Shown: positions 1 through 14,773, counted from the first letter of the stretch. The stretch: DNA of 64,000 nucleotides from Lelliottia amnigena (GCA_900635465.1 LR134135.1:248001-312000), one strand, 5' to 3'. A program made the numbers and translations. Notes: generated from the sequence alone by a model not told the origin.

Positions 1-678
1 ACCATTCGTCGCGAGCTAAAAGGCGAAGTACCGCTGATTGGTTTTTCCGGTAGCCCATGGACGCTGGCGACCTATATGGTTGAAGGCGGCAGTAGCAAAG
101 CCTTTACCGTTATTAAAAAGATGATGTATGCCGAGCCGCTGGCCCTGCACGCGTTGCTTGATAAGCTGGCGAAAAGCGTCACGCTGTATCTCAATGCGCA
201 GATTAAAGCGGGCGCGCAGTCGGTGATGATCTTTGATACCTGGGGCGGCGTGCTCACCGGGCGCGATTATCAGCAGTTCTCTCTCTATTACATGCACAAA
301 ATTATCGATGGCCTGCTACGTGAAAATGAAGGTCGTCGTGTGCCGGTAACGCTGTTCACCAAAGGCGGCGGACAATGGCTGGAAGCCATGGCGGCCACCG
401 GTTGCGATGCGCTGGGCCTTGACTGGACCACTGATATTGCCGACGCACGTCGTCGCGTGGGCGACACCGTCGCGCTGCAGGGCAACATGGACCCGTCTAT
501 GCTTTACGCTCAGCCTGCACGTATCGAAGAAGAGGTTGCGTCTATACTTGCAGGTTTCGGTCAGGGCGAAGGTCACGTCTTCAACCTGGGTCACGGAATT
601 CATCAGGATGTACCGCCAGAGCACGCTGGCGCGTTTGTGGAGGCGGTGCACCGACATTCTGCCCAGTATCATCTGTAA
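1..678 (+). CDS. hemE: Uroporphyrinogen decarboxylase, C-terminal part
   Basis: Haem pathway enzyme that decarboxylates the four acetate side chains of uroporphyrinogen III to give coproporphyrinogen III in the cytosol. The frame is open from base 1, so the start lies outside the window; 225 residues are present, against about 354 for the E. coli protein. The readable part carries the family segments [17 protein letters not shown] near its start and VALQGNMDP about two thirds along. It ends 9 bases before nfi, an order shared with E. coli, which suggests cotranscription. Identification is from recognised similarity over the whole visible stretch. Confidence 0.96.
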   Translation, partial: TIRRELKGEVPLIGFSGSPWTLATYMVEGGSSKAFTVIKKMMYAEPLALHALLDKLAKSVTLYLNAQIKAGAQSVMIFDTWGGVLTGRDYQQFSLYYMHKIIDGLLRENEGRRVPVTLFTKGGGQWLEAMAATGCDALGLDWTTDIADARRRVGDTVALQGNMDPSMLYAQPARIEEEVASILAGFGQGEGHVFNLGHGIHQDVPPEHAGAFVEAVHRHSAQYHL

Positions 679-687
679 GGAGTTGTT

Positions 688-1359
688 ATGGATCTCGCGT
701 CGTTACGCGCTCAGCAAATCGAACTTGCCTCGTCAGTGATCCGTGAGGATGGTCTGGATAAGGATCCGCCGCAGTTGATCGCCGGCGCCGACGTGGGATT
801 TGAGCAGGGTGGTGACGTGACGCGAGCGGCGATGGTGCTGTTGACGTATCCCTCGCTGGAACTGGTTGAATATAAGGTGGCGCGAATCGCCACCACCATG
901 CCGTACATTCCTGGCTTTCTCTCCTTTCGTGAATATCCCGCGCTGCTGGCAGCGTGGGAACAACTCTCGCAAAAACCCGATCTGCTGTTCGTTGATGGTC
1001 ATGGGATTTCCCATCCTCGTCGTCTGGGCGTGGCCAGCCATTTTGGTTTGCTGGTGGATGTCCCGACAATTGGCGTGGCGAAAAAGCGCCTGTGTGGGAA
1101 ATTTGAGCCACTTTCTGCTGAGCCGGGCGCGCTGGCACCGTTGATGGATAAAGGCGAACAGCTGGCGTGGGTCTGGCGCAGCAAAGCACGATGCAATCCG
1201 CTGTTCGTGGCGACAGGGCATCGCGTGAGCACAGACAGTGCGCTTGCGTGGGTGCAGCGTTGTATGAAAGGTTACCGTTTACCAGAGCCGACGCGCTGGG
1301 CTGATGCGGTCGCATCGGCGCGCCCGGCTTTTATTCGTTGGCAGGAAATTCAGCCTTGA
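688..1359 (+). CDS. nfi: Endonuclease V (deoxyinosine 3' endonuclease)
   Basis: Repair nuclease that nicks the second phosphodiester bond 3' to deoxyinosine produced by adenine deamination. The protein has 223 residues, the same as E. coli Nfi. The acidic metal-binding triad expected for the family is visible: Asp35 in AGADVGF, Glu82 in FREYP and Asp103 in VDGHG. The ATG is preceded by AAGGAG at a good distance. It follows hemE by 9 bases and probably shares its transcript. Confidence 0.96.
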   Translation: MDLASLRAQQIELASSVIREDGLDKDPPQLIAGADVGFEQGGDVTRAAMVLLTYPSLELVEYKVARIATTMPYIPGFLSFREYPALLAAWEQLSQKPDLLFVDGHGISHPRRLGVASHFGLLVDVPTIGVAKKRLCGKFEPLSAEPGALAPLMDKGEQLAWVWRSKARCNPLFVATGHRVSTDSALAWVQRCMKGYRLPEPTRWADAVASARPAFIRWQEIQP

Positions 1360-1400
1360 TTCAGGTAAACTGCCGCTAATTTCCGATTCGAGACATCATC

Positions 1401-1991
1401 ATGTTACAAAACCCGATTCATCTGCGCCTTGAGAAGCTGGAAAGCTGGCAGCATGTCACCTTTATGGCTTGCCTGTGCGAGCGCATGTATCCCAATTATG
1501 CGACGTTCTGCAAGGAAACCGAATTTGGTGAAGGCCAGATTTATCGCCGTATTCTCGACCTGATCTGGGAAACACTGACGGTTAAAGACGCGAAGGTGAA
1601 CTTTGACTCCCAGCTCGAAAAGCTGGAAGAGGCGATCCCATCGGCGGATGACTACGATATGTATGGTGTCTATCCAGCGATCGACGCCTGCGTGGCATTG
1701 AGTGAACTGGTGCATTCGCGTTTAAGCGGTGAAACCCTGGAGCACGCCATCGAAGTGAGTAAGGCGTCGATTACCACCGTTGCGATGCTGGAAATGACGC
1801 AGGAAGGTCGTGAAATGACCGATGAAGAGCTGAGAGTGAACCCTGCTGTTGAACAAGAATGGGACATTCAGTGGGAAATATTCCGACTTTTGGCCGACTG
1901 CGAAGAACGCGATATTGAACTGATAAAAGGCCTGCGCGCGGACTTACGCGAGGCGGGTGAGAGTAATATTGGTATAATTTTTAACCAGTGA
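1401..1991 (+). CDS. yjaG: YjaG family protein (DUF416)
   Basis: A 196-residue cytosolic protein matching E. coli YjaG in length and position between nfi and hupA. It is acidic and apparently all-helical, with no signal peptide or membrane segment. The family has no established biochemical role; nothing in the sequence shows a catalytic motif I can name. The short gap after nfi (41 bases) suggests it may be read from the upstream transcript or from its own promoter. Confidence 0.9.
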   Translation: MLQNPIHLRLEKLESWQHVTFMACLCERMYPNYATFCKETEFGEGQIYRRILDLIWETLTVKDAKVNFDSQLEKLEEAIPSADDYDMYGVYPAIDACVALSELVHSRLSGETLEHAIEVSKASITTVAMLEMTQEGREMTDEELRVNPAVEQEWDIQWEIFRLLADCEERDIELIKGLRADLREAGESNIGIIFNQ

Positions 1992-2045
1992 GACAATAAA
2001 ACGTGATTTAACGCCTGTTTTGTCGCACCTCTACTCTTCCCTTCT

Positions 2046-2074
2046 GCCCCCCGTCTGGTCTACATTTGGGGGGC
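2046..2074 (+). other. GC-rich hairpin in the hupA leader region
   Basis: GCCCCCC at 2046-2052 can pair with GGGGGGC at 2068-2074 around a 15-base loop, followed by a run of A rather than T. It lies about 100 bases upstream of hupA. It could act as a weak terminator for yjaG or a leader structure; function is not shown. Confidence 0.4.
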
Positions 2075-2177
2075 GAAAAAAAGTGGCTATCGGTGCGTGT
2101 ATGCAGGAGAGTGCTTTTTTGGCATTTTCGTCGCACTCGATGCTTAGCAAGCGATAAACACATTGAAAGGATAACTT

Positions 2178-2447
2178 ATGAACAAGACTCAACTGATTGA
2201 TGTAATTGCGGACAAGGCTGATCTGTCTAAAGTGCAGGCTAAAGCTGCACTGGAATCCACCCTGGCTGCTATTACTGAGTCTCTGAAAGAAGGCGATGCT
2301 GTACAACTGGTTGGTTTCGGTACCTTCAAAGTGAACCACCGCGCTGAGCGTACTGGCCGCAACCCGCAGACCGGTAAAGAAATCAAAATTGCTGCTAACG
2401 TACCAGCATTTGTTTCTGGTAAAGCACTGAAAGACGCAGTTAAGTAA
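2178..2447 (+). CDS. hupA: DNA-binding protein HU subunit alpha
   Basis: Nucleoid protein that bends DNA as a homodimer or as a heterodimer with HU-beta. The sequence is almost that of E. coli HU-alpha, including the DNA-binding arm segment [14 protein letters not shown]. It has 89 residues where the enterobacterial protein has 90: the Ala-Ala-Ala after KEIKI is reduced to Ala-Ala, an in-frame loss of one codon near base 2394. A clear ribosome site (AAGGATAA) precedes the ATG. yjaH starts only 5 bases after the stop, so the two are probably cotranscribed. Confidence 0.97.
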   Translation: MNKTQLIDVIADKADLSKVQAKAALESTLAAITESLKEGDAVQLVGFGTFKVNHRAERTGRNPQTGKEIKIAANVPAFVSGKALKDAVK

Positions 2448-2452
2448 GCCGC

Positions 2453-3151
2453 GTGGCAGTGAACAGTTTTAACAAGGGGGCGGTTTCGCCCCTTTTGTCT
2501 GTCTGGCGCTCAACGTTGGCGCTGGCAGGCGTGCTGTTGCTCTCGGCCTGTAGCCATGACTCTGCTTTGCCGCCATTCACCGCGAGTGGATACGCAGGCG
2601 ATCAGGGTGCGGTGCGAATTTGGCGTAAAGACGTCAATGGTGAAGTCCATCTCCTTTCTGCATTCAGTCCCTGGCACAAGGGCAATACCTCTACAGCGGA
2701 ATACCGCTGGCAGGATGATGCGCTGTCGCTGATTGAGCTCAACATCTACAGTAAAACGCCTGAACACATTCGTGTCCGGTTTGATAGTCGCGGCGAGCTG
2801 AGCTTCATGCAGCGCGAAGTTGACGGCCAAAAACAGCAGCTTTCGAGCGATCAAATCGCCTTATACCGTTATCGTGCCGACCAAATCCGTCAGACCAGCG
2901 ATGCGCTGCGTCAGGGGCGCGTTGTGCTGCATCAGGGGCGCTGGCATGCCGATGGCTCGGTGACCACCTGCGAAGGTCAAACGGTGAAACCCGATTTGGA
3001 CACGTGGGCAAAGGAACACATCGAAAGGCGTCAACGTCATTCGTCAATAGAAGTGAGTGTGGCCTGGCTTGAAGCATCCGAAGGTTCGCAGCTGTTGCTG
3101 GTGGCAAATGAAGATTTTTGTACCTGGCAGCCGACAGAAAAAAACTTCTGA
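2453..3151 (+). CDS. yjaH: YjaH lipoprotein (DUF1481)
   Basis: A 232-residue predicted lipoprotein matching E. coli YjaH. A GTG start is used 5 bases after hupA. Residues 1-33 form a lipoprotein signal with the lipobox LLSAC, so Cys33 should be lipidated; the next residues are Ser-His, not an inner-membrane retention Asp. No known function. In K-12 zraPSR follow this gene; here the convergent purD comes directly after. Confidence 0.88.
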   Translation: MAVNSFNKGAVSPLLSVWRSTLALAGVLLLSACSHDSALPPFTASGYAGDQGAVRIWRKDVNGEVHLLSAFSPWHKGNTSTAEYRWQDDALSLIELNIYSKTPEHIRVRFDSRGELSFMQREVDGQKQQLSSDQIALYRYRADQIRQTSDALRQGRVVLHQGRWHADGSVTTCEGQTVKPDLDTWAKEHIERRQRHSSIEVSVAWLEASEGSQLLLVANEDFCTWQPTEKNF

Positions 3152-3188
3152 TTGAAAACCCCCTCCAGACGGAGAGGGCTAGCGTAAA

Positions 3189-4481
3189 TTACTCGCCTTG
3201 CTCGCGTGCAATTGCACGATAACCGATGTCGCTGCGGCTAAAGCTGCCGTCCCAGTGAATATCGGCCATTAACGCATACGCACGCTTCTGCGCTTCCGCG
3301 ACCGTATTTCCCAGCGCCGTTGCGCACAGAACGCGCCCGCCGTTGGTCACTACGCGATCGTCGTCAGACAGTTTCGTCCCGGCGTGGAACACTTTACCGC
3401 CGTCGACTTCTTCCAGCGGCAGACCGTGGATTTCGTCGCCGTTGCGGTAATCACCGGGATAACCGCCCGCAGCAATCACCACGCCCAGAGAAGCACGATC
3501 GTCCCACTCGGATGTTTTTTCATCCAGCTTGCCTTCGCATGCAGCCAGACACAGTTCAACCAGATCGGACTTCATGCGCAGCATGATTGGCTGCGTTTCA
3601 GGGTCACCAAAGCGGCAGTTGAATTCGATAACTTTTGGATTGCCCTGTTTGTCGATCATCAGACCAGCGTACAGGAAACCGGTATAGGTATTGCCTTCCG
3701 CGGCCATGCCTTTGACGGTTGGCCAGATGATACGGTCCATGGTGCGCTGGTGAACGTCATCAGTCACAACCGGTGCCGGAGAGTAAGCGCCCATTCCGCC
3801 GGTGTTTGGACCGGTGTCTGCATCGCCAACGCGTTTGTGATCCTGGCTGGTGGCCATCGGCAGAACGTGCTCGCCGTCAACCATGACAATAAAGCTGGCC
3901 TCTTCACCGTCGAGGAACTCTTCAATCACGATACGATGACCCGCATCGCCAAAGGCGTTACCCGCCAGCATATCCTGAACGGCAGCTTCGGCTTCTTCGA
4001 GCGTCATCGCAACGATAACGCCTTTACCGGCCGCCAGACCGTCGGCCTTGATGACGATCGGTGCACCTTTTTCACGCAAATAAGCCAGCGCAGGTTCGAC
4101 TTCAGTAAAGTTCTGATATTCGCCCGTCGGGATTTTATGACGCGCGAGGAAATCTTTAGTGAACGCTTTAGAGCCTTCCAGCTGCGCAGCACCTTCGGTT
4201 GGGCCAAAGATTTTCAGACCCGCGGCGCGGAATGCATCAACAACGCCAATCACCAGCGGTGCTTCTGGACCGACGATGGTGAGATCGATTTTCTCGCTCT
4301 GCGCAAAATTCAGCAGCGCCGGAATATCGGTTACACCGATAGCCACATTCTGCAGAGTGGGCTCCAGTGCCGTACCGGCGTTACCCGGCGCGACAAAAAC
4401 GGTGCTCACCCGCGGCGACTGCGCTGCTTTCCATGCCAGAGCGTGCTCGCGCCCGCCGTTACCAATGACTAATACTTTCAT
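3189..4481 (-). CDS. purD: Phosphoribosylamine--glycine ligase
   Basis: Second step of de novo purine synthesis: joins glycine to 5-phosphoribosylamine with ATP to give GAR. The protein has 430 residues (429 in E. coli) and starts MKVLVIGNGGREHALAWK, the nucleotide-binding N-terminal glycine-rich loop. The ATP-grasp core is readable, with KADGLAAGKGV and the metal-binding EFNCRFGDPE. It lies 14 bases downstream of purH on the same strand, forming the purHD operon under the PurR site at 6193-6208. Confidence 0.98.
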   Translation of the reverse strand: MKVLVIGNGGREHALAWKAAQSPRVSTVFVAPGNAGTALEPTLQNVAIGVTDIPALLNFAQSEKIDLTIVGPEAPLVIGVVDAFRAAGLKIFGPTEGAAQLEGSKAFTKDFLARHKIPTGEYQNFTEVEPALAYLREKGAPIVIKADGLAAGKGVIVAMTLEEAEAAVQDMLAGNAFGDAGHRIVIEEFLDGEEASFIVMVDGEHVLPMATSQDHKRVGDADTGPNTGGMGAYSPAPVVTDDVHQRTMDRIIWPTVKGMAAEGNTYTGFLYAGLMIDKQGNPKVIEFNCRFGDPETQPIMLRMKSDLVELCLAACEGKLDEKTSEWDDRASLGVVIAAGGYPGDYRNGDEIHGLPLEEVDGGKVFHAGTKLSDDDRVVTNGGRVLCATALGNTVAEAQKRAYALMADIHWDGSFSRSDIGYRAIAREQGE

Positions 4482-4495
4482 TACTGACTCCGGGA

Positions 4496-6085
4496 TTAAT
4501 GGCGGAAGTGACGCATATCGGTGAAGATCATGGCGATGCCGTGTTCGTCAGCGGCGGCGATGACTTCGTCATCACGAATGGATCCGCCCGGCTGGATAAC
4601 ACAGGTCACGCCAACGGCTGCTGCTGCATCAATGCCGTCGCGGAACGGGAAGAAGGCATCAGATGCCATTGCGGAGCCTTTTACTTCCAGGCCTTCATCG
4701 CTGGCTTTGATACCGGCGATTTTGGCAGAGTAAACGCGGCTCATCTGGCCTGCGCCTATGCCGATCGTCATATTCTCTTTCGAATATACAATCGCGTTGG
4801 ATTTAACAAATTTGGCGACCTTCCAGCAGAACAGCGCGTCACGCAGTTCCTGTTCGGTTGGTTGACGTTGGCTAACGACGCGCAGGTCGCCCGCAGTCAC
4901 CATACCTAAATCGCGATCCTGAACAAGCAGACCACCATTAACACGTTTGAAATCCAGGCCTGGAACACGCTCTGCCCACTGGCCACAAACCAGTACGCGA
5001 ACGTTTTGTTTGGCTGCGGTGATTTTAAGGGCTTCTTCCGTTGCGGAAGGCGCGATGATCACTTCAACAAACTGGCGGGAAATAATGGCTTGTGCCGTCT
5101 CGGCATCAAGTTCGCGGTTGAACGCGATAATGCCGCCGAATGCGGACGTCGGATCGGTTTTGTAAGCCCGGTCGTAGGCTTCAAGGATAGATGTGCTGAC
5201 GGCAACGCCACACGGATTTGCATGTTTCACGATGACGCATGCTGGCTCACTGAACTCTTTCACGCACTCCAGCGCCGCATCGGTATCAGCGATGTTGTTA
5301 TAAGAGAGGGCTTTGCCTTGAACCTGTTGAGCGGTTGCGACGGATGCCTCTTTAATTTCTTCTTCTATATAGAAGGCAGCGTTCTGGTGGCTGTTTTCGC
5401 CGTAACGCATATCCTGCTTCTTAATGAAGTTCAAATTCAGGGTACGTGGGAAACGACCAGAAGGTTCGTTGCTTTCGCCGTGATAGGCCGGGACCAGGCT
5501 ACCAAAGTAGTTAGCGATCATGCTGTCGTAAGCGGCAGTGTGTTCAAACGCTTTGATGGCGAGGTCAAAACGGGTCGCCAGTAGAAGAGAACCTTCGTTG
5601 GCATCCATTTCTTTAATAATGACGTCGTAGTCACTGCTCTTTACTACGATGGCAACATCTTTATGGTTCTTCGCCGCGGAGCGCACCATGGTCGGGCCAC
5701 CGATATCGATATTCTCAACGGCATCTTCCAGTGAGCAGTTTTCGCGGGCGACGGTTTGGGCGAACGGATAAAGGTTAACGACCACCATATCGATCGGGGC
5801 GATGTCGTGTTGCTCCATAATGCCGTCGTCCTGGCCGCGACGACCAAGAATGCCGCCGTGTACTTTCGGATGCAGGGTCTTTACGCGTCCATCCATCATT
5901 TCCGGGAAACCGGTGTAATCGGACACTTCGGTTACCGGCAGACCTTTATCTGCTAACAGGCGAGCGGTGCCGCCAGTGGATAGCAGCTCTACACCACGTG
6001 CAGAAAGTGCCTGAGCGAATTCGACGATACCGGCTTTGTCAGAAACACTGAGCAGAGCGCGGCGGACTGGACGACGTTGTTGCAT
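4496..6085 (-). CDS. purH: Bifunctional AICAR transformylase / IMP cyclohydrolase
   Basis: Catalyses the last two steps to IMP: formylation of AICAR and ring closure of FAICAR. The start [16 protein letters not shown] at 6085 gives 529 residues, exactly the E. coli length, and has AGGGGA upstream; an in-frame ATG 63 bases further out lacks this support. The N-terminal third is the MGS-like cyclohydrolase domain ([21 protein letters not shown]), and the rest is the transformylase domain with VKHANPCG. First gene of the purHD operon. Confidence 0.98.
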   Translation of the reverse strand: MQQRRPVRRALLSVSDKAGIVEFAQALSARGVELLSTGGTARLLADKGLPVTEVSDYTGFPEMMDGRVKTLHPKVHGGILGRRGQDDGIMEQHDIAPIDMVVVNLYPFAQTVARENCSLEDAVENIDIGGPTMVRSAAKNHKDVAIVVKSSDYDVIIKEMDANEGSLLLATRFDLAIKAFEHTAAYDSMIANYFGSLVPAYHGESNEPSGRFPRTLNLNFIKKQDMRYGENSHQNAAFYIEEEIKEASVATAQQVQGKALSYNNIADTDAALECVKEFSEPACVIVKHANPCGVAVSTSILEAYDRAYKTDPTSAFGGIIAFNRELDAETAQAIISRQFVEVIIAPSATEEALKITAAKQNVRVLVCGQWAERVPGLDFKRVNGGLLVQDRDLGMVTAGDLRVVSQRQPTEQELRDALFCWKVAKFVKSNAIVYSKENMTIGIGAGQMSRVYSAKIAGIKASDEGLEVKGSAMASDAFFPFRDGIDAAAAVGVTCVIQPGGSIRDDEVIAAADEHGIAMIFTDMRHFRH

Positions 6086-6192
6086 GGTAAATCCCCTGGA
6101 TTTCACGATGACAGAGAGTGTTAGATGAATTTTTCGCAAAAAACTCATCTAACACCCCTAACGGGGCATCCTTGTTTAGCGCGTGCATTTTA

Positions 6193-6208
6193 ACGAAAAC
6201 GTTTGCGC
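6193..6208 (-). promoter_or_regulatory. PurR operator of purHD
   Basis: On the minus strand the 16 bases read GCGCAAACGTTTTCGT, matching the PurR consensus ACGCAAACGTTTTCGT at all but the first base. It lies 107 bases upstream of the purH start, as in E. coli. PurR with hypoxanthine or guanine would repress here. Confidence 0.9.
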
Positions 6209-6325
6209 ACCGCTCGTGATTTTTCAAATTTTCGCAGCATTGTGGATAAGTCTGTGTGAAAACAGGTATAAGGCGGGGTTTTGCTGTGGAATGCAGCAGT
6301 CAGTCATTTTTCTGTCATTTAAGTA

Positions 6326-6353
6326 TTGCGGATGATCGAGAACTCCCTATAAT
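6326..6353 (+). promoter_or_regulatory. rRNA operon promoter P1
   Basis: -35 TTGCGG (6326-6331), 16-base spacer and -10 TATAAT (6348-6353), followed by the GC-rich discriminator GCGCCTCC typical of stringently controlled rrn P1 promoters. It lies about 290 bases upstream of the mature 16S. Fis sites and an UP element are expected upstream but were not resolved. Confidence 0.92.
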
Positions 6354-6435
6354 GCGCCTCCATCGACACGGCAGATGTGAATCACTTCACACAAACAGCC
6401 GGTTCGGTTGAAGAGAAAAATCCTGAAATAAAGGA

Positions 6436-6463
6436 TTGACTCTGAAAGAGGAAAGCGTAATAT
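6436..6463 (+). promoter_or_regulatory. rRNA operon promoter P2
   Basis: -35 TTGACT (6436-6441) and -10 TAATAT (6458-6463) separated by 16 bases, about 110 bases after P1. This is the arrangement of the second rrn promoter in enterobacteria. Confidence 0.88.
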
Positions 6464-6501
6464 ACGCCACCTCGCAACGGTGAGCGAAAGCCGCGTTGCA
6501 C

Positions 6502-6514
6502 TGCTCTTTAACAA
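6502..6514 (+). promoter_or_regulatory. boxA antitermination site, 16S leader
   Basis: TGCTCTTTAACAA, the rrn boxA that recruits the NusB/NusE antitermination complex. It sits in the leader between P2 and the 16S gene. Confidence 0.9.
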
Positions 6515-6646
6515 TTTATCAGACAATCTGTGTGGGCACTCAAAGTGACATGGATTCTAAACGTCTTCGGACGCTAAATGAATACCAAAGTCTCTGAGTG
6601 AACATACGTAATTCATTACGAAGTTTAATTCAAGAGCATCAAACTT

Positions 6647-8186
<1,540 letters not shown>

Positions 8187-8270
8187 CCTGAAGAACCTGC
8201 CTTTGTAGTGTCCACACAGATTGTCTGATGAAAAGTAAATAGCAAGGCGTCTTGCGATTGAGACTTCAGT

Positions 8271-8346
8271 GTCCCCTTCGTCTAGAGGCCCAGGACACCG
8301 CCCTTTCACGGCGGTAACAGGGGTTCGAATCCCCTAGGGGACGCCA
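8271..8346 (+). tRNA. gltV: tRNA-Glu (anticodon UUC)
   Basis: A 76-base tRNA in the 16S-23S spacer, starting GTCCCCTTCGTCTAGAGG and ending with encoded CCA. The anticodon stem CCGCC/GGCGG encloses loop CTTTCAC with anticodon TTC at 8305-8307; the T arm carries GTTCGAATC. A single tRNA-Glu spacer is what rrnE has in E. coli, so the symbol gltV is by position. Confidence 0.98.
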
Positions 8347-8432
8347 CTTGCTGGTTTGTGAGTGAAAGTCGCCGACCTCTGTATCTCAAAACTGATTGCA
8401 CTGTGTAAACAGTAAGTCATGTTTGAGATATT

Positions 8433-8445
8433 TGCTCTTTAAAAA
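8433..8445 (+). promoter_or_regulatory. boxA in the 16S-23S spacer
   Basis: TGCTCTTTAAAAA, the second boxA, between tRNA-Glu and the 23S gene. It is the usual spacer antitermination element of enterobacterial rrn operons. Confidence 0.82.
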
Positions 8446-8577
8446 TCTGGATCAAGCTGAAAATTGAAACGACACACTGTGTCTGCTCTCCGTAATAAGA
8501 GCAGATAAGCGGTGTGTTCGAGTCTCTCAAATTTTCGCAACACTGCGGGTGTTTTACGAAACATCTTCGGGTTGTGA

Positions 8578-11489
<2,912 letters not shown>

Positions 11490-11580
11490 ACAACGCCGAA
11501 GCTGTTTTGGCGGAAAGAGACGATATTCAGCTTGATAACAGATTAATTGACGTGCAGAGATGCATGTTGATAACAGAATT

Positions 11581-11700
11581 TGCCTGGCGGCTTTAGCGCG
11601 GTGGTCCCACCTGACCCCATGCCGAACTCAGAAGTGAAACGCCGTAGCGCCGATGGTAGTGTGGGGTCTCCCCATGTGAGAGTAGGGAACTGCCAGGCAT
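11581..11700 (+). rRNA. rrf: 5S ribosomal RNA
   Basis: 120 bases, starting TGCCTGGCGG and ending with its pairing partner CTGCCAGGCAT. The conserved internal segment CCGAACTCAGAAGTGAAAC is present. Only one 5S copy follows the 23S. Confidence 0.98.
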
Positions 11701-11711
11701 CAATAAAGAAG

Positions 11712-11741
11712 AACCCCGGTCCGCAAGGTCCGGGGTTTTTT
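11712..11741 (+). terminator. rRNA operon terminator
   Basis: Stem AACCCCGG / CCGGGGTT around a short loop, followed by a T run (11736-11741). It lies 11 bases after the 5S gene and ends the rrn transcript. From here to the metA operator at 11921 no gene or clear signal is seen. Confidence 0.95.
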
Positions 11742-11920
11742 GCTTGTGTTTTTTGGGTGAGCTGCGCAGAAAACAAGCCAGTCTGATACGTTGGCCAGAT
11801 GTTTACTGCGTCTGTAGCCACTCCTCAATAAAATCGACAATCTCATCCATTCCCCCCGCCGTGAAACTTTCTCACCTTTCTCATACAGACTCGACATTCA
11901 CATGAATCTTCGTTATTGTC

Positions 11921-11952
11921 AGCTATCTGGATGTCTAAACGTTTATACGTAT
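11921..11952 (+). promoter_or_regulatory. MetJ operator of metA (four tandem met boxes)
   Basis: Four adjacent 8-base units, AGCTATCT, GGATGTCT, AAACGTTT and ATACGTAT, each a partial match to the met box AGACGTCT. They end 19 bases before the metA start. MetJ with S-adenosylmethionine binds such tandem boxes cooperatively. The arrangement resembles the E. coli metA operator. Confidence 0.85.
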
Positions 11953-11971
11953 GCTGTGAGGATTTAAGGCT

Positions 11972-12901
11972 ATGCCGATTCGGGTGCAGGACGAGCTACC
12001 AGCCGTCAATTTTTTGCGAGAAGAAAACGTCTTTGTAATGAAGGCCTCGCGTGCGACAGGTCAGGAAATTCGTCCGCTGAAGGTCCTTATCCTCAATCTG
12101 ATGCCCAAAAAAATCGAAACGGAAAACCAGTTCCTTCGCCTTCTTTCGAACTCACCGCTGCAGGTCGATGTTCAGCTTTTACGTATTGATGCACGCGAGT
12201 CACGCAACACCCCTTCTGAGCACCTCAACAACTTTTACTGTGATTTTGAAGATATCCGTAATGATAATTTCGATGGATTAATTGTGACCGGGGCACCGCT
12301 TGGTCTGGTCGAATTTAACGATGTCGCCTATTGGCCGCAGATCAAACAGGTGCTGGAGTGGGCGAAAGATCATGTGACTTCAACGCTATTTGTTTGTTGG
12401 GCCGTCCAGGCTGCACTGAATATTCTTTATGGCATCCCTAAACAGACGCGTTCAGACAAGCTGTCTGGCGTCTACGAACACCATATTCTGCATCCCCACG
12501 CGTTGTTGACGCGCGGTTTTGATGACTTTTTCCTGGCACCTCACTCGCGCTATGCTGATTTCCCGGCCGCGCTCATTCGCGATTACACCGATCTGGAAAT
12601 CCTCGCCGAGACGGAAGATGGCGATGCTTATCTCTTTGCCAGCAGGGACAAGCGTATTGCCTTTGTCACGGGGCATCCTGAATACGATGCACATACGCTG
12701 GCAAGCGAGTTTTTCCGCGATGTTGAAGCAGGCCTGAGCCCGGAAGTGCCGTACAATTATTTCCCTAAAAACGATCCGCAAAACACGCCCAGAGCATCCT
12801 GGCGCAGCCACGGTAATTTGCTGTTTACCAACTGGCTCAATTATTACGTCTACCAGATCACGCCATACGATCTGCGACATATGAATCCAACGCTAGAATA
12901 A
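11972..12901 (+). CDS. metA: Homoserine O-succinyltransferase
   Basis: First committed step of methionine synthesis: transfers succinyl from succinyl-CoA to homoserine. It has 309 residues, the E. coli length. The catalytic Cys142 is in [11 protein letters not shown], and the His and Glu of the triad are in TGHPEYD. It stands alone with its own MetJ operator upstream and a terminator at 12945-12968. Known in E. coli as a heat-labile enzyme; nothing unusual is seen here. Confidence 0.98.
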   Translation: MPIRVQDELPAVNFLREENVFVMKASRATGQEIRPLKVLILNLMPKKIETENQFLRLLSNSPLQVDVQLLRIDARESRNTPSEHLNNFYCDFEDIRNDNFDGLIVTGAPLGLVEFNDVAYWPQIKQVLEWAKDHVTSTLFVCWAVQAALNILYGIPKQTRSDKLSGVYEHHILHPHALLTRGFDDFFLAPHSRYADFPAALIRDYTDLEILAETEDGDAYLFASRDKRIAFVTGHPEYDAHTLASEFFRDVEAGLSPEVPYNYFPKNDPQNTPRASWRSHGNLLFTNWLNYYVYQITPYDLRHMNPTLE

Positions 12902-12944
12902 TTGACTGACTCAAACGATCCTAAAGCGTTTCAGCTCTCCAGAT

Positions 12945-12968
12945 AAGGCACCTTCGGGTGCCTTTTTT
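12945..12968 (+). terminator. metA terminator
   Basis: AGGCACC, loop TTCG, GGTGCCT, then a T run: a textbook intrinsic terminator 44 bases after metA. Confidence 0.93.
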
Positions 12969-13044
12969 ATTTCCGAAATACAAACCGACAACCAGAAAAT
13001 ATTTAACGCATTGTTAATCAGTGAGTTAAGTTCATTTAATTATT

Positions 13045-13068
13045 AAAATGGAAATTATTTTTGATTTT
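13045..13068 (+). promoter_or_regulatory. Candidate IclR operator of aceBAK
   Basis: An AT-rich site with core TGGAAATTATTTTTGA, very like the IclR box upstream of aceB in E. coli. It lies about 100 bases before the aceB start. The region from 12970 to 13171 is strongly AT-rich and must hold the aceBAK promoter; I could not fix the -10 and -35. Confidence 0.7.
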
Positions 13069-13171
13069 AGAAAAATAATAGATAGTCTTAACTCTGCTGA
13101 GCGAAAACTGTCCAACGATCTTTCGCTCGCACTGGATGAGTGTATTGGGATCTTTGATGAGGAGCAGCGTA

Positions 13172-14773
13172 ATGACTCAACAGGCAACGACAGCAGACGA
13201 ACTGGCCTTTAATCAGCCACACGGGGAGCAGGAAAAGCAGATTTTGACGCCAGAGGCTGTCGAATTTCTCGCTGAGCTGGTCACGCGCTTCGCGCCAAAG
13301 CGCCAAACGCTGCTGGCGGCGCGCATTCAGCAACAGCAGGATATAGATAACGGCAAACTGCCTGACTTTATTTCGGAAACTGCTTCCATTCGTGATTCGG
13401 CCTGGAAGATTCGCGGTATTCCTCAGGATTTGCAGGATCGTCGCGTTGAAATCACCGGCCCGGTTGAGCGCAAAATGGTCATTAACGCCATGAATGCCAA
13501 CGTTAAAGTGTTTATGGCGGATTTCGAAGATTCGCTCGCACCGGACTGGCGCAAAGTGATTGAAGGGCAAATCAACTTGCGCGATGCGGTTAATGGGACG
13601 ATCAGCTATACCAACGAAACCGGGAAAATCTACCAGCTCAAACCGGATCCTGCGGTCTTAATCTGCCGCGTACGAGGTCTACATCTGCCAGAAAAACACG
13701 TCACCTGGCGTGATGAACCGATTCCCGGCAGCCTGTTTGATTTTGCGTTGTACTTCTTCCACAACTATCAAAATTTGCTGGCAAAAGGCAGCGGTCCCTA
13801 TTTTTATCTGCCAAAAACCCAGTCCTGGAAAGAAGCGGCCTGGTGGAGTGAAGTGTTTAGCTATGCGGAGGATCGCTTTAATTTACCGCGCGGGACCATC
13901 AAAGCCACACTGTTGATTGAAACATTGCCTGCGGTATTCCAGATGGATGAAATCCTGCACGCGTTGCGTGACCACATCACAGGACTGAACTGTGGGCGCT
14001 GGGACTACATTTTCAGCTACATCAAAACCCTGAAAAATCATCCTGACCGCGTTTTACCCGACCGTCAGGCGGTCACGATGGATAAACCTTTCCTGAACGC
14101 TTACTCGCGTTTACTGATAAAAACCTGCCACAAGCGCGGCGCATTCGCGATGGGCGGAATGGCTGCGTTTATTCCGAGCAAAGATGCCGAGCGCAACAAT
14201 CAGGTGCTGAGCAAAGTAAAAGCGGATAAAGAGCTGGAAGCCCACAACGGTCACGACGGTACGTGGATTGCGCATCCAGGCCTTGCTGACACGGCAATGG
14301 ACGTTTTTAACCGGACATTAGGCGATAACAAGAACCAGCTTTTCGTTAGTCGTGAAGACGATGCGCCTGTCACCGCAGAGGAACTCCTGGCACCCTGCGA
14401 AGGCGAACGAACTGAAGCCGGTATGCGCGCCAATATTCGCGTTGCCGTGCAGTACATCGAAGCGTGGATTTCAGGTAACGGCTGCGTACCGATTTACGGT
14501 CTGATGGAAGATGCCGCGACGGCTGAGATTTCGCGTACCTCCATCTGGCAGTGGATCCATCACCAGAAGACCCTCAGCAACGGCAAACCGGTGACGAAAT
14601 CGCTGTTCCGCCAGATGCTGGCCGAAGAGCTGATGACCATCCAGGACGAGCTGGGCGAGCACCGCTTTAGCAGCGGTCGTTTCGACGACGCCGCGCGTCT
14701 GATGGAACATATCACGACGTCGGATGAATTAATCGACTTCCTCACCCTGCCAGGTTACCGCCTGCTTGCATAA
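13172..14773 (+). CDS. aceB: Malate synthase A
   Basis: Condenses glyoxylate with acetyl-CoA to malate in the glyoxylate bypass. The start [13 protein letters not shown] at 13172 gives 533 residues, the E. coli length, with GATGAGGAG upstream; an ATG 36 bases earlier is less likely. Family segments are clear: [23 protein letters not shown], and the C-terminal [14 protein letters not shown]. First gene of aceBAK, 32 bases before aceA. Confidence 0.97.
   Translation: MTQQATTADELAFNQPHGEQEKQILTPEAVEFLAELVTRFAPKRQTLLAARIQQQQDIDNGKLPDFISETASIRDSAWKIRGIPQDLQDRRVEITGPVERKMVINAMNANVKVFMADFEDSLAPDWRKVIEGQINLRDAVNGTISYTNETGKIYQLKPDPAVLICRVRGLHLPEKHVTWRDEPIPGSLFDFALYFFHNYQNLLAKGSGPYFYLPKTQSWKEAAWWSEVFSYAEDRFNLPRGTIKATLLIETLPAVFQMDEILHALRDHITGLNCGRWDYIFSYIKTLKNHPDRVLPDRQAVTMDKPFLNAYSRLLIKTCHKRGAFAMGGMAAFIPSKDAERNNQVLSKVKADKELEAHNGHDGTWIAHPGLADTAMDVFNRTLGDNKNQLFVSREDDAPVTAEELLAPCEGERTEAGMRANIRVAVQYIEAWISGNGCVPIYGLMEDAATAEISRTSIWQWIHHQKTLSNGKPVTKSLFRQMLAEELMTIQDELGEHRFSSGRFDDAARLMEHITTSDELIDFLTLPGYRLLA

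Noticed and set aside
3384..4472. Plus-strand frame of 362 codons opposite purD
   Set aside because: It is the antisense shadow of a well-conserved gene, caused by GC-rich codon bias.
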